A stretch of 64,000 nucleotides of DNA from Sphingomonas aerolata (GTDB lineage: Bacteria > Pseudomonadota > Alphaproteobacteria > Sphingomonadales > Sphingomonadaceae), in the NCBI RefSeq assembly GCF_003046295.1, contig NZ_PZZN01000001.1, positions 1,384,812 to 1,448,811 on the forward strand, given 5' to 3'. The notes under the pieces were generated by a model that did not search any database, was not told where the DNA came from, and saw only the letters and a program-made list of their open reading frames with translations. The position numbers and the translations under genes were made by a program. Below are positions 1 through 8,932 of this stretch, piece after piece. Each line of letters begins with the position of its first letter. The stretch's first letter is position 1.

Positions 1-522
1 GAGACACGGCTTGGCGGGATTGCAGAGGCGGCGGGATGCCTCGGCACCGCGCGGCTCGCCCATCAGCGCGCGCGGGGCGAAGACCGGGCCCGGTTCCGAT
101 CCGCACTGAACGGCGAACGGACCGCGACGGAGATCGCGGATCAAGGCGTGGTGGTCGGCCGCGATGGCGCGCGGCGGACGGCGTTCGACTGGTTGCGCTT
201 CGAGGGCGTGAAGCTTGCGCATGTCGCGCCTGATGCGGCGACCGGGATCCCGGCGGCAGTGGTCGACGAGGTCGTCGAGGACGCGCGCTACGCCCCCTAT
301 ATCGAACGACAGGCCCAGGAGGTCGCGCGGTTGCGGGCGGACGAGGCGATCCTGTTACCCCAGGATCTTGCTTATGATCGGGTCCCTGGTCTGTCGAACG
401 AGATGATCGACCGATTGAGTGCGGCACGACCGCTGTCCTTGGCCGCTGCGGCACGCATCCGGGGCATCACGCCCGCGGCGCTGTCTGCGGTGCTTCTCCA
501 TACGAAACGAGTGCCGGCATGA
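1..522 (+). CDS. mnmG: tRNA uridine-5-carboxymethylaminomethyl modification enzyme MnmG, C-terminal part
   Basis: The reading frame is open from the first base of the window, so only the last 173 residues are present. MnmG (GidA) is an FAD enzyme that works with MnmE to modify the wobble uridine of certain tRNAs. The FAD-binding part lies outside the window. What remains is the C-terminal helical domain that contacts MnmE, ending in the family-typical stretch PGLSNEMIDRL followed by a helix-hairpin-like segment (ARIRGITPAAL). The stop codon overlaps the rsmG start in ATGA at 519-522. The mnmG-rsmG-parA-parB order is a classic near-origin arrangement in alphaproteobacteria and supports the call. 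Confidence 0.93.
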   Translation, partial: ETRLGGIAEAAGCLGTARLAHQRARGEDRARFRSALNGERTATEIADQGVVVGRDGARRTAFDWLRFEGVKLAHVAPDAATGIPAAVVDEVVEDARYAPYIERQAQEVARLRADEAILLPQDLAYDRVPGLSNEMIDRLSAARPLSLAAAARIRGITPAALSAVLLHTKRVPA

Positions 523-1139
523 CCGAAGACGAAGCACGGACCTGGGTCCTCGAGCGGTTTGGCCCCGTCGCGACCGAGCGGGTTGTGGCGTTCGTCGCGA
601 TGGTCGTGGAGGAAGCCGCGCATCAGAATCTGATCGCACCTTCGACGATCCCGACAATCTGGGAGCGGCATGTCGTCGACTCGCTGCAGCTTGTCGCGCT
701 CGCAGGTCCCGAGATGCATGCGATGCGCTGGCTCGACATCGGGACCGGTGGCGGATTTCCCGGCATGGTCGTTGCGCTGGTCCGCGAAGGGCCGGTCGAT
801 CTCGTCGAACCACGCCGGCGTCGCGCGGACTTTCTCGAGCTCTGCGTCGCCAGGCTGGGGCTTGGCGATCAGGTCCGTGTGTATCCGACCAAGGTCGAGT
901 CCGTCACCGCAGCAGCGCGGATCATTTCGGCACGCGCCGTCGCCTCGCTCGAAAACCTTTTGCGTGGCGCGGCGCACTGCGCCACAACAGAGACGCGGTG
1001 GCTGTTGCCTCGGGGGCGTCTCGACGAGGCAGAGATCACCGCGCTTCAGAAGCCTTGGCACTTTATGTTCCACGTGGAACAAAGCGTCACGAACCCGGAG
1101 TCGTCTATCGTGGTTCTGGATCGAGTCCGCGCGCGATGA
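519..1139 (+). CDS. rsmG: 16S rRNA (guanine527-N7)-methyltransferase RsmG
   Basis: This 206-residue protein (GidB) transfers a methyl group from SAM to G527 of 16S rRNA. The SAM-binding loop LDIGTGGGFPG is at residues 72-82, preceded by the conserved ERHVVDSLQL segment (49-58). The ATG overlaps the mnmG stop, and its own TGA overlaps the parA ATG at 1136-1139, so the three genes appear translationally coupled. Residues 184-188 read FHVEQ, a peptide signature produced because a parS palindrome lies inside the reading frame at 1066-1081. Loss of RsmG is known in other bacteria to give low-level streptomycin resistance. Confidence 0.95.
   Translation: MTEDEARTWVLERFGPVATERVVAFVAMVVEEAAHQNLIAPSTIPTIWERHVVDSLQLVALAGPEMHAMRWLDIGTGGGFPGMVVALVREGPVDLVEPRRRRADFLELCVARLGLGDQVRVYPTKVESVTAAARIISARAVASLENLLRGAAHCATTETRWLLPRGRLDEAEITALQKPWHFMFHVEQSVTNPESSIVVLDRVRAR
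1066..1081. promoter_or_regulatory. parS: parS centromere-like site (ParB binding) inside rsmG
   Basis: TGTTCCACGTGGAACA is a perfect 16-bp palindrome that differs from the classic parS consensus (TGTTTCACGTGAAACA) at only two symmetric positions. It lies 55 bp upstream of the parA start, within codons 183-188 of rsmG. ParB is expected to nucleate here and spread over the origin region. The FHVE(Q/H) peptide in GidB proteins of related bacteria is the usual trace of this arrangement. Confidence 0.88.
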
Positions 1140-1918
1140 TCACCATCGCGGTCGCCAATCAGAAGGGTGGGGTGGGCAAGACCACCAGTGCCATCAATCT
1201 CGCGACCGCATTGGCGGCGACGGGAATGCGGGTGCTGCTGGTCGATATCGACCCGCAGGGCAACGCCTCGACCGGCCTTGGCATCGGCCATGCGCAACGC
1301 GTCAAATCTAGCTATGACGTCCTCATCGGCGAGGCGACGATCGACCAGGCCGTGGTGCACAGCCGCGTGCCCCGGCTCGACGTGATCCCCGCGACGGTCG
1401 ATCTGTCGGGGGCGGAGATCGAGCTCGTCGAATTCGATGCTCGGACGCATCGGCTCGATCGTGCGATGCAGGACTCGACCGGGCATTGGGATATCGCGCT
1501 GATCGATTGTCCGCCGTCGCTCGGGTTGCTGACGATCAATGCGATGGTCGCAGCGGACGCGCTGCTCGTGCCGCTCCAGTGCGAATTCTTCGCGCTCGAG
1601 GGCCTGTCGCAGTTGCTCAGCACGGTCGAACGTATCCGTCAGCGGTTCAACCCGGGCCTGTCGATCCTTGGCGTTGCGCTGACAATGTATGATCGCCGCA
1701 ACCGGCTGACCGATCAGGTCTCGGCGGATGTCCGCGCGGTGCTGGGCAAGGTCGTGTTCGAAACGGTCATCCCGCGCAACGTACGGCTGTCGGAAGCGCC
1801 CAGTCACGGACTTCCGGCGCTGATCTACGACCATCGCTGCAGCGGATCGCAGGCGTATATTGCGCTCGCCCGCGAGATGATCGGCCGGCTTCCGGTATCG
1901 GCACGAGCAGCCGCGTGA
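1136..1918 (+). CDS. parA: Chromosome partitioning ATPase ParA (Soj family)
   Basis: The 260-residue product is a deviant Walker-type ATPase that drives segregation of ParB-bound origins across the nucleoid. The deviant Walker A motif KGGVGKTT is at residues 10-17 and the DIDPQGN motif at 37-43, followed by DCPPSLGLLTINA (Walker B region). I chose the ATG at 1136, in the ATGA overlap with rsmG, although the frame is open further upstream. It begins directly at the beta strand before Walker A, as ParA/Soj proteins of this size do, so there is no N-terminal DNA-binding extension of the plasmid ParA type. parB follows after 10 bp. Confidence 0.95.
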   Translation: MITIAVANQKGGVGKTTSAINLATALAATGMRVLLVDIDPQGNASTGLGIGHAQRVKSSYDVLIGEATIDQAVVHSRVPRLDVIPATVDLSGAEIELVEFDARTHRLDRAMQDSTGHWDIALIDCPPSLGLLTINAMVAADALLVPLQCEFFALEGLSQLLSTVERIRQRFNPGLSILGVALTMYDRRNRLTDQVSADVRAVLGKVVFETVIPRNVRLSEAPSHGLPALIYDHRCSGSQAYIALAREMIGRLPVSARAAA

Positions 1919-1928
1919 GGGTATTGGC

Positions 1929-2840
1929 ATGAGTGAAGGTACCAAGCGCGGCCGGCCGGGGCTCGGCCGCGGGCTGAACGCGCTGCTCGGCGAGATGGCC
2001 CGCGAGGCGCCGGTCAGCGCGAGCGGTGATGCGCCGATCAATAGCGGCGTGCGCATGCTGCCGGTCAGTTCGCTGTCGCCGCATCCGGACCAGCCCCGTC
2101 GACATTTCGACGAAGCGATGCTGAGCGAACTTGCCGCCTCGATCGCTGCACGCGGCTTGATCCAGCCGATCATCGTTCGGCCGCACGGCCATGATTATCA
2201 GATCGTCGCGGGCGAGCGCCGTTGGCGCGCGGCGCAACGGGCGCGACTCCACGAGGTCCCGGTGGTCGTCCGCGACTTCGACGATGCCGAGACGCTCGAA
2301 ATTGCGCTGATCGAGAACATCCAGCGCGAGGATCTCAACGCGATCGAGGAGGCGCAGGCCTATCAGCGGCTGGCGGGCGAATATGGCCATACGCAGGAGG
2401 TGCTGGCCAAGATCGTCCATAAGTCGCGCAGCCATGTCGCCAACCTGTTGCGGCTGCTCGAACTGCCTGCGCAGGTTCAGTCGCAGGTGGTCGAAGGATC
2501 GCTGTCGATGGGGCATGCGCGCGCGCTGCTCGGTTCGCCCGATGTCGAGACACTCGCCGACCAGGTGATTGCCCGCGGCCTATCGGTGCGCGAGACCGAA
2601 AAGCTGGCACGTGATGCCAAGCCGGGCCGGACACGGACGGGCGGTGGCGCGGCGACTGCAGCGAACGAGGCGCGGATCCCCGATGCGGATATCGCAGCGC
2701 TCGAGCGGCAGCTGGCCGATCTGCTGGGTCTACAGGTGCGCGTTGCGCATAGTGAGACCGGCGGCACGCTGACGCTGAGTTATTCGACGCTCGATCAGCT
2801 CGACATGGTGTGCCAGCGGCTGACGGGCGGGGCGATCTGA
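1929..2840 (+). CDS. parB: Chromosome partitioning protein ParB
   Basis: This 303-residue protein binds parS as a CTP-dependent sliding clamp. The N-terminus has the GLGRGLNALL motif (11-20) that contacts ParA. The CTP-binding ParB/Srx domain spans about residues 42-130 and carries GERRWRAA (95-102). ENIQREDLN (129-137) follows, with a helix-turn-helix around 155-175. A charged linker and a short C-terminal dimerisation domain (from about 255) complete the usual architecture. It lies 10 bp after parA, and the matching parS-like palindrome is in rsmG 850 bp upstream. Confidence 0.95.
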   Translation: MSEGTKRGRPGLGRGLNALLGEMAREAPVSASGDAPINSGVRMLPVSSLSPHPDQPRRHFDEAMLSELAASIAARGLIQPIIVRPHGHDYQIVAGERRWRAAQRARLHEVPVVVRDFDDAETLEIALIENIQREDLNAIEEAQAYQRLAGEYGHTQEVLAKIVHKSRSHVANLLRLLELPAQVQSQVVEGSLSMGHARALLGSPDVETLADQVIARGLSVRETEKLARDAKPGRTRTGGGAATAANEARIPDADIAALERQLADLLGLQVRVAHSETGGTLTLSYSTLDQLDMVCQRLTGGAI

Positions 2841-2866
2841 ACGTCTGGGGGGAAGCGTTGCGCGTA

Positions 2867-2897
2867 CTCCCGTCCGGTACGTTCGCCTGACGGGGAG
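2867..2897. terminator. Imperfect hairpin between convergent parB and holA
   Basis: The arms CTCCCGTC (2867-2874) and GACGGGGAG (2889-2897) pair with one bulged G around a 14-nt loop. The hairpin lies in the 69-bp gap between the converging parB and holA stops, where a shared terminator is expected. There is no U-tract on either strand, so factor-independent termination is uncertain. Confidence 0.4.
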
Positions 2898-2909
2898 AAT
2901 TCAGCGGGC

Positions 2910-3929
2910 TTAGTTTCTGCGTGCGATTGCCTGGGCAAGGGCGACGATGGCGGCATCCGCGACGACCCCGCCGGGATTGCCCGGGGCCATGATCGCGCGT
3001 TCGGCGGCGCGGACTCGGGCGATGGCCGTAGCAAGCATCACTGGCGACCAGCGGCGGAGCGACTTGGCGGTCTGTGCCTCGTCGCGGAAGAAGACGCGGT
3101 GGCGCTTCATCACCGTATCGACCGCTTCGCCGCGATCGATCTCGCCGCGCATCTCGGCAAGCGCGATCAGCCTGCGGACGAGCTGCCGCAGCCACGGGAT
3201 CGGCGAGGTACCGGCTTCTTCCAGCCGCGCGAGTTCGGTCCCGAGATCGGCGACACGCCCCTCGATCGCCGCGTCGATCGCCTGACCCATCTCCGCCTCG
3301 CCGAGGTCCGCGCCGATCGCATCGAGCGCGGCGTGGTCGAGATCATGCGGTCGTTCGGCGCTTGCGTCGAGATACAGCGCGAGCTTGTCGATCTCGCGCG
3401 CGATGACCGCCCGGTCGCCACCGGTGGTCTCGACGAGGCGACGCGCGACGCCGGGGGCAGGGCGCAGGCCCTGTTCGCCCGCCATCGTGCTGGCGAGCCG
3501 CTCCGCATCGGCGGCGGTCGGCGCGTAGCAGGCGAACGCCATCGCACGCGGCGATTCGAGTGCGAGCTTGACGATCTTGGCACTCGTCTTGACGCTGGGC
3601 GCGATCGCGACGACCGGGTTGCCCGCGCGATCGGCGTTCAACAGCGTGGCGAACGCATCGAGGCTCTCCTCGCCCGCCGACGCGACGCGGACGTGACGCG
3701 CGGTGGCGAAGAGCGACATGGCGGCCGCCTCGTCGGCGAGCCGCGAAGGATCGGATCTGAGCTGTGCGCCGTCCAGATCGACGCGCTCCGCATCGGGCCC
3801 CATCGCCTTGGCGAGGGTGCGGGCGAGGTCGCTTGCGCCGGCCTCGTCAGGGCCGTGGAGAAGATAGAGACGGATATCGGGGCCGGGCCTGGCCAATGCC
3901 GCGCGGATCTGGTTGGCGCTGGCCTTCAC
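2910..3929 (-). CDS. holA: DNA polymerase III subunit delta
   Basis: The 339-residue product matches HolA: an N-terminal AAA+-like fold opening with IRLYLLHGPDEAG, a middle lid region, and a C-terminal collar domain with ARLEEAGTSPIPWLRQLVRRL. The delta subunit opens the beta sliding clamp within the clamp loader. I place the start at a GTG (3927-3929) whose bases overlap the lptE stop as GTGA. The frame remains open much further upstream, but that stretch is antisense to lptE coding and carries no holA-like sequence. The pair lptE-holA downstream of leuS is conserved across alphaproteobacteria. Confidence 0.92.
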   Translation of the reverse strand: MKASANQIRAALARPGPDIRLYLLHGPDEAGASDLARTLAKAMGPDAERVDLDGAQLRSDPSRLADEAAAMSLFATARHVRVASAGEESLDAFATLLNADRAGNPVVAIAPSVKTSAKIVKLALESPRAMAFACYAPTAADAERLASTMAGEQGLRPAPGVARRLVETTGGDRAVIAREIDKLALYLDASAERPHDLDHAALDAIGADLGEAEMGQAIDAAIEGRVADLGTELARLEEAGTSPIPWLRQLVRRLIALAEMRGEIDRGEAVDTVMKRHRVFFRDEAQTAKSLRRWSPVMLATAIARVRAAERAIMAPGNPGGVVADAAIVALAQAIARRN

Positions 3930-4444
3930 GGGGCCGGCGTGGGGGCCGGCGGGGTCCGCTGCGCATAGAGCGCGATCCGCGCGACGATCTGATCCGCGAC
4001 GATGCCCGACAGACGTTCGAGCGCGGTATTCTCGGCTGCGATCGTCGCATATTCGGACCGGACGACATCGATGCCCGCGTCCGATCCCGCCGTCGCGTCG
4101 AGCAGGACGGTACCGTCGCCGATCCGGACGAGCTGATAGCGCGCGCGCAGGATCCGGCGTTCGCGCGACACGCTGTCGTCGCGCCGCACGCCGAGGCCGT
4201 TGATCTGGTCCTCGAGCCGGATGTCGATCCGATACAGCGGCGCCCCGCCGTTCGACGGCAACCGGTCGCGAAGCGCGGTCGCCATCAGCCACCCGGACTT
4301 GCCCTCGATCGGCGTGATCTCGACCTGGCCGAGCGTGCCGGCAACCGCGCCGCTGCTGCCGCCCGAATAGAGAGGATGTAGCCCGCAACCCGCCAGGCTG
4401 GTCGAGAGCAGCAGGGCTCCGGCAAGAAGCGCGTACCGCGTCAT
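3926..4444 (-). CDS. lptE: LPS assembly lipoprotein LptE
   Basis: This 172-residue protein begins with a lipoprotein signal peptide ending in the lipobox LAGC (Cys20), followed by GLHPLYSGG, the typical mature start of alphaproteobacterial LptE. It is expected to sit in the outer membrane as the plug and assembly partner of LptD. The low-complexity tail (TPPAPTPAP) lies outside the domain. The start ATG overlaps the leuS stop in ATGA and the stop overlaps the holA GTG, so leuS-lptE-holA is a tightly coupled operon. Confidence 0.88.
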   Translation of the reverse strand: MTRYALLAGALLLSTSLAGCGLHPLYSGGSSGAVAGTLGQVEITPIEGKSGWLMATALRDRLPSNGGAPLYRIDIRLEDQINGLGVRRDDSVSRERRILRARYQLVRIGDGTVLLDATAGSDAGIDVVRSEYATIAAENTALERLSGIVADQIVARIALYAQRTPPAPTPAP

Positions 4445-6954
4445 GCGACGATGTTCACGAGGCGGTCGGGCACGACGATCACTTTCCGGGGCGGCTTGCC
4501 CTCGAGCAGGCGGACGATCTTGTCGGAGGCCAGCGCGGCCGCCTCGACTTCATCCTTCGGCGCGCCCTTGGGGAAGACGAGCGTATCACGCAGCTTGCCA
4601 TTGACCTGCACCGCGATGGTCACCTCGTCATCGACCAGCAGCGCCGGATCGACCGCAGGCCACACAGCGTCGGCGATCAGGCCGTCGTTACCGGCGGTCG
4701 CCCAGGCTTCCTCGGCGACGTGCGGGACCATCGGGCTTACGAGCAGCAGCAAGGTGCGGATGGCCTGTTCGCGGTCGGCGGACGGCGATGCCTTCTCGAT
4801 TGCGCTGCACAGGCTGTAGAGCCGCGCGACCGCCTTGTTGAACTGCAAGCCATTGATATCGCTCTCGATACCCACCGTGGTGCGATGGCACAGCTTGCGC
4901 AGGGCGATGTCGTCGCCCTCGGCCTTGGCGGCACCGTCGGCTTCGATCAGGCGCCAGAGACGCTGGACGAACCGCCACGCGCCTTCGATACCCGATTCAC
5001 TCCAGGGAAGGTCGCGCTCGGGCGGCGAGTCGGAGAGCACGAACCAGCGCACCGCGTCGGCGCCATACTGGTCGACGATCGGCTCGGGATCGACGGTGTT
5101 CTTCTTCGACTTCGACATCTTCTCGACACGACCGACGGTGATCGCGTCACCCGTCGCGATCTCGATGCCGTCGCGCACGTCGTCGGGGCCGAGCCAGCGG
5201 CCGTCCGCGGACTTGTACGTCTCGTGCGTAACCATGCCCTGCGTGAACAGCCCGGCGAACGGCTCGGCGATGTCGAGCATGCCGATATGCTTCAGCGCGC
5301 GCGTCCAGAAGCGGGCGTAGAGCAGATGTAGGATCGCATGCTCGACGCCGCCAATATACTGGTTGACCGGCAGCCACTTCTCCGCGCCCGTCCGGTCGAA
5401 CGGCTTGGCGTCCGGCTGGCTGGCGAAGCGGATGAAATACCACGATGAATCGACAAACGTGTCGAGCGTATCGGTTTCGCGTCGCGCATTCCCGCCACAG
5501 CTAGGGCAGGGGACATGCTTCCAGGTTGGATGGCGATCGAGTGGGTTGCCGGGGATGTCGAAGCTGACGTCCTCGGGCAGCACGATCGGCAACTGGTCCT
5601 TGGGCACCGGCACCGCGCCGCACGCGTCGCAGTGGATGATCGGGATCGGCGTGCCCCAGTAACGCTGGCGGCTGACGCCCCAGTCGCGCAGGCGGAACAC
5701 GGTCGTGCCCTTGCCCCAGCCTTCGCCCTCGGCGCGCTCGATCACGGTCCGCTTGGCGTCCTCGATGTCCATCCCGTCGAGGAAGTGCGAGTTCACGAGA
5801 TTGCCCGCACCCGTCCAGGCGGTGTCGCCGACGAACACGGGGGCCTCATCATCGCCTTCGGAGACGACGCGCTTGACGGGCAGATCGTATTTGCGCGCGA
5901 AATCCAGATCGCGCTGGTCGTGCGCGGGCACGCCGAACACAGCGCCGGTGCCATATTCCATCAGCACGAAGTTCGCGATGTAGACGGGGAGTTCCCACGT
6001 CTTGTCGAGCGGATGCGTCGCGCGGATCCCGGTGTCGAAGCCCAGCTTCTCCTGCGTGTCGAGTTCGGCCGCGGTGGTGCCGCCACGCTTGCACAGTTCG
6101 ATGAACGCAGCCGCATCGGGGTTCGTCTCGGCGATCGCGCGCGCGATCGGATGATCCGCGGCGACTGCGACGAAGCTCGACCCGAACATCGTGTCGGGAC
6201 GAGTCGTGAACACCTCGACCGAGTCGATGCCGGTCGCATTGCCCGCCAGCGCGAACTTGAACTGCAGGCCCTGGCTGCGGCCGATCCAGTTCTCCTGCAT
6301 AAGCTTGACCTTGTCGGGCCAATGCTCGAGCGCGCCGAGGCCGTCGACCAGCTCGTCGGCGAAGTCGGTAATCTTCAGGAACCACTGCGACAGCTTGCGC
6401 CGCTCGACCAGCGCGCCCGAGCGCCAGCCGCGCCCGTCGATCACCTGCTCGTTGGCGAGCACGGTCATGTCGACCGGATCCCAGTTGACCGCCGATTCCT
6501 TGCGGTAGACCAAGCCTGCCGCGAACAGGTCGAGGAACAGCGCCTGCTCATGGCCGTAATAGTCAGGCTCGCACGTCGCCAGTTCGCGCGTCCAGTCGAG
6601 CGCGAAGCCCAGGCGCTTCAGCTGCGCCTTCATCGTCGCGATATTGGCGCGCGTCCAGTTGCCCGGATGCACGCCCTTTTCCATCGCCGCGTTCTCGGCG
6701 GGCATGCCGAACGCGTCCCAGCCCATCGGATGGAGCACTTCCATGCCCTTCATCCGACGGAAGCGCGCGAGCACGTCCCCCATCGTGTAGTTCCGGACAT
6801 GCCCCATGTGGATGCGCCCCGACGGATAGGGAAACATCTCGAGCACGTACGAGCGCGGCTTGGTCGAAGAATCGTCGGCGGCGAACGTGTTGCGTTCGTC
6901 CCAGACCTTCTGCCACGCCGCGTCCGCCTTCAACGCATTGAAACGCGACGCCAT
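4441..6954 (-). CDS. leuS: Leucyl-tRNA synthetase
   Basis: The 837-residue protein charges tRNA-Leu. The class I HIGH-type motif is [10 protein letters not shown] (about residues 43-52), the KMSKS motif is intact near residue 610, and a CP1 editing domain lies between them. A zinc-binding-like Cys cluster (CDACG, CPSCGG) is present in the insert before KMSKS. The C-terminal anticodon-binding domain ends in a short beta-rich segment. The length is normal for bacterial LeuRS. The gene lies 10 bp downstream of the DUF3576 lipoprotein gene and is coupled to lptE. Confidence 0.97.
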   Translation of the reverse strand: MASRFNALKADAAWQKVWDERNTFAADDSSTKPRSYVLEMFPYPSGRIHMGHVRNYTMGDVLARFRRMKGMEVLHPMGWDAFGMPAENAAMEKGVHPGNWTRANIATMKAQLKRLGFALDWTRELATCEPDYYGHEQALFLDLFAAGLVYRKESAVNWDPVDMTVLANEQVIDGRGWRSGALVERRKLSQWFLKITDFADELVDGLGALEHWPDKVKLMQENWIGRSQGLQFKFALAGNATGIDSVEVFTTRPDTMFGSSFVAVAADHPIARAIAETNPDAAAFIELCKRGGTTAAELDTQEKLGFDTGIRATHPLDKTWELPVYIANFVLMEYGTGAVFGVPAHDQRDLDFARKYDLPVKRVVSEGDDEAPVFVGDTAWTGAGNLVNSHFLDGMDIEDAKRTVIERAEGEGWGKGTTVFRLRDWGVSRQRYWGTPIPIIHCDACGAVPVPKDQLPIVLPEDVSFDIPGNPLDRHPTWKHVPCPSCGGNARRETDTLDTFVDSSWYFIRFASQPDAKPFDRTGAEKWLPVNQYIGGVEHAILHLLYARFWTRALKHIGMLDIAEPFAGLFTQGMVTHETYKSADGRWLGPDDVRDGIEIATGDAITVGRVEKMSKSKKNTVDPEPIVDQYGADAVRWFVLSDSPPERDLPWSESGIEGAWRFVQRLWRLIEADGAAKAEGDDIALRKLCHRTTVGIESDINGLQFNKAVARLYSLCSAIEKASPSADREQAIRTLLLLVSPMVPHVAEEAWATAGNDGLIADAVWPAVDPALLVDDEVTIAVQVNGKLRDTLVFPKGAPKDEVEAAALASDKIVRLLEGKPPRKVIVVPDRLVNIVA

Positions 6955-6964
6955 GATGTCGTCC

Positions 6965-7405
6965 TCAGCCCGCGATCGAGGCGCGACGCAGGTCGCGAGC
7001 CTTGGTCAGGATGATATCCTCGAGCTTCTGCGTGGTCGCAGCCTGGACGGGCGCGGACACCCACTGGCCGTTGCGGTTGATCTCACGCAGTGCCGCGACG
7101 CGCACGGCATCGGCACGCAGGTCCTGGTCGAGGATCGATACCGTTACCTTCATCCGCTCGGCCGGGGTCTGCGGGTTGACGTACCAGTCGGTGACGATGA
7201 CGCCGCCATTGGAGTCGGTCTGGAGCAGCGGCATGAAGCTCAGCGTGTCGAGCGTCGCGCGCCAGAGATAGCTGTTGACGCCGATCGTGGTGATCTTCGA
7301 CGCGGCCAGATCGGCCTTGGGACGGGCGCTGCCGCCGCCGCACGCAACCAGCGGCAGAGCGGCGAGAACCACGAGGGCGGTACGCGGGCGGAACATCGGC
7401 ATCAT
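6965..7405 (-). CDS. DUF3576 family lipoprotein
   Basis: This is a predicted 146-residue lipoprotein with a hydrophobic signal ([14 protein letters not shown]) ending in a lipobox Cys. The remainder matches DUF3576, which is restricted largely to alphaproteobacteria and typically lies upstream of leuS; the recognisable core is [17 protein letters not shown]. No catalytic motif is evident and the function is unknown. Three ATG codons are available (7405, 7402, 7396). The one at 7396 (MFRPRT) has the best spacing from an AGGA sequence, so the true protein may be three residues shorter. Export to the periplasmic or outer-membrane face is inferred from the lipobox. Confidence 0.82.
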   Translation of the reverse strand: MMPMFRPRTALVVLAALPLVACGGGSARPKADLAASKITTIGVNSYLWRATLDTLSFMPLLQTDSNGGVIVTDWYVNPQTPAERMKVTVSILDQDLRADAVRVAALREINRNGQWVSAPVQAATTQKLEDIILTKARDLRRASIAG

Positions 7406-7643
7406 CCTGGCAATAGATCGTCGTCAGCCTCTACAGGGCGGGCCTGCTACCCGCAAGGATCGGGTGGGCGTCTGCAATTCGTCCGGCAACCACGGCGTTC
7501 GACCTGTTCTGTGTGTCTGATGCAACACCTTTGGATAATCATTAGGTGCGGATAGCTGACGGGGATCGATCTGTGTTAGCTGCCGTTCAGCGAAGGAATC
7601 GTAACAAGATTCGTCTATAAAAGATTCGCAGGGAGTTGTTGTT

Positions 7644-8354
7644 TTGGTCGCCAAGCGCGTGATGGTCGGGATGTTCGCCGGAGTGGCTGCTGCCGCTGCG
7701 GTCTTCGTCGCGCCCGCGTTCGGCGCCTCCGAACAGCAGGTCCGCATCGCCAAGCGCCCGGCGCTGTCGGTGCGCGGCACGGGCGGCTTCACCCCATCGG
7801 CGGCGGACCCCCGGCTTGCGGCGCTGTTCGCGCGCGGCGGCTTCGATGCCGGCAGCTTCCGCTTCACCCCGGCCGAAACGCGTCGCGACAATCGTGCCGT
7901 CACCGTCGCCGTCCGCGCGCAGACCAACCGTGGTATCGATACCACGCGTCTCGCGACCAGCACCGCGCCGACCGTCGGATTGGCGCCGATCGCGTATAAT
8001 CTGGGCATGTCGGTCGGCTGGAAGCGGTTTGCGGTGTCGGGCGATCTGGCACGCGTGGATCTGGCCGGGATGCCGGGCAGCCGGAGCTCCGCCGATGTGG
8101 CGGTCAGCTATGCGGGCAAGCGGTTCACGGGCAGCGTCAAGGCTGCGGCGGATCGTCCGCTCGCCAATACGCCGCGTCTCGTCGAGGATGCGCCGAGCTA
8201 TTCGGTCGATCTCGGCGGATCCTATTCGCTCACGCGGAACATCGATGTGACCGCCGGCGTCCGCTATCGATCGGATCGTGAGCGGTTCGTTCGGCTCGAG
8301 GACGATCGTCGCGACAGCCAGGCCGTCTATCTCGGGACCGCCTTCCGCTTCTGA
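7644..8354 (+). CDS. Predicted small outer-membrane or periplasmic protein, function unknown
   Basis: The 236-residue product has a clear signal peptide (cut near AFGA|SEQQ) and ends with an alternating pattern closing in AVYLGTAFRF. A C-terminal Phe after alternating hydrophobic residues is the usual BAM signature of an outer-membrane beta-barrel. The second half repeats amphipathic strands (KRFAVSGDLARVDL, YSVDLGGSYSL, IDVTAGVRYRS). The start is a TTG at 7644 with a GCAGGGAG sequence about 10 bp upstream; a GTG or ATG near 7661 would shorten the signal's n-region. It stands alone, divergent from the DUF3576 gene across 238 bp. I do not recognise a named family. Confidence 0.72.
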   Translation: MVAKRVMVGMFAGVAAAAAVFVAPAFGASEQQVRIAKRPALSVRGTGGFTPSAADPRLAALFARGGFDAGSFRFTPAETRRDNRAVTVAVRAQTNRGIDTTRLATSTAPTVGLAPIAYNLGMSVGWKRFAVSGDLARVDLAGMPGSRSSADVAVSYAGKRFTGSVKAAADRPLANTPRLVEDAPSYSVDLGGSYSLTRNIDVTAGVRYRSDRERFVRLEDDRRDSQAVYLGTAFRF

Positions 8355-8397
8355 TCCGGGCGCAGCCTGACCGGCGATAAGCCGTGAACCGCCCCCA

Positions 8398-8910
8398 TCA
8401 CGTCCACGCATCGATCGCGGCCCAGCCGTGAAAGCCCAGCATCCTGAGTCGCCGCCACCGTGCGGCCGTCATGCCGCCTAGTGCGATGATCGGCAGTCCG
8501 AGTCCGCGTGCAACCCGCAGAGCAGCCGCGGGACCGATCGCTGGCGCCCCCGGATGCGACCGCGTCGGATAGATCGGCGACACGAACAGCGCGTCGGCAC
8601 CGGCTCGCGCGCCGAGCATCGCCTCGCGCCGATCATGCGCGGGCCAAGTTCGCAGGCTCCCACCGCGGCCGGCGCCATGCACGCCATCGATCCCGGCAAA
8701 TCCGGGTCGCGCGACCACCACCAGCCGTCGCGCCTGCGCGATGCGGCGGATGCGCAGCGCCAGCGCCCGACGCTGCGCCGGGGGCGTCTGGTAATGGCGG
8801 ATCACGACCCCCGATCCAGGCGGAATACGCTGCAACGCACGCCATAGCGCATCGCCCATCCGCTCGTCGGTCATCAGCCAGAGGCGCGGGACGGGGTTTC
8901 GGTGCGGCAT
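8398..8910 (-). CDS. ThiE/TenI-like thiamine phosphate synthase family protein
   Basis: This 170-residue TIM-barrel-type protein resembles the ThiE/TenI family: VVIRHYQTP near the start, GIDGVHGAGRG (substrate region), AGADALFVSPIYPTRSHPG (the conserved phosphate-loop segment) and LPIIALGGM. It is shorter than bona fide ThiE (about 210 residues), and the family includes TenI proteins that aromatise rather than couple. The reaction is therefore left open. I chose the ATG at 8910 (MPHRNPVPRLWLMTDE); upstream codons in frame are antisense to yggS. There is no TPP riboswitch upstream, only a 22-bp divergent gap. Confidence 0.75.
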   Translation of the reverse strand: MPHRNPVPRLWLMTDERMGDALWRALQRIPPGSGVVIRHYQTPPAQRRALALRIRRIAQARRLVVVARPGFAGIDGVHGAGRGGSLRTWPAHDRREAMLGARAGADALFVSPIYPTRSHPGAPAIGPAAALRVARGLGLPIIALGGMTAARWRRLRMLGFHGWAAIDAWT

Positions 8911-8932
8911 CTTGCTGCCTATAGCGCCCCGC

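Noticed and set aside
8398..8932. TPP riboswitch before the ThiE-like gene
   Set aside because: Only 22 bp separate it from the divergent yggS start, too short for a riboswitch, and no THI-box-like sequence is visible.
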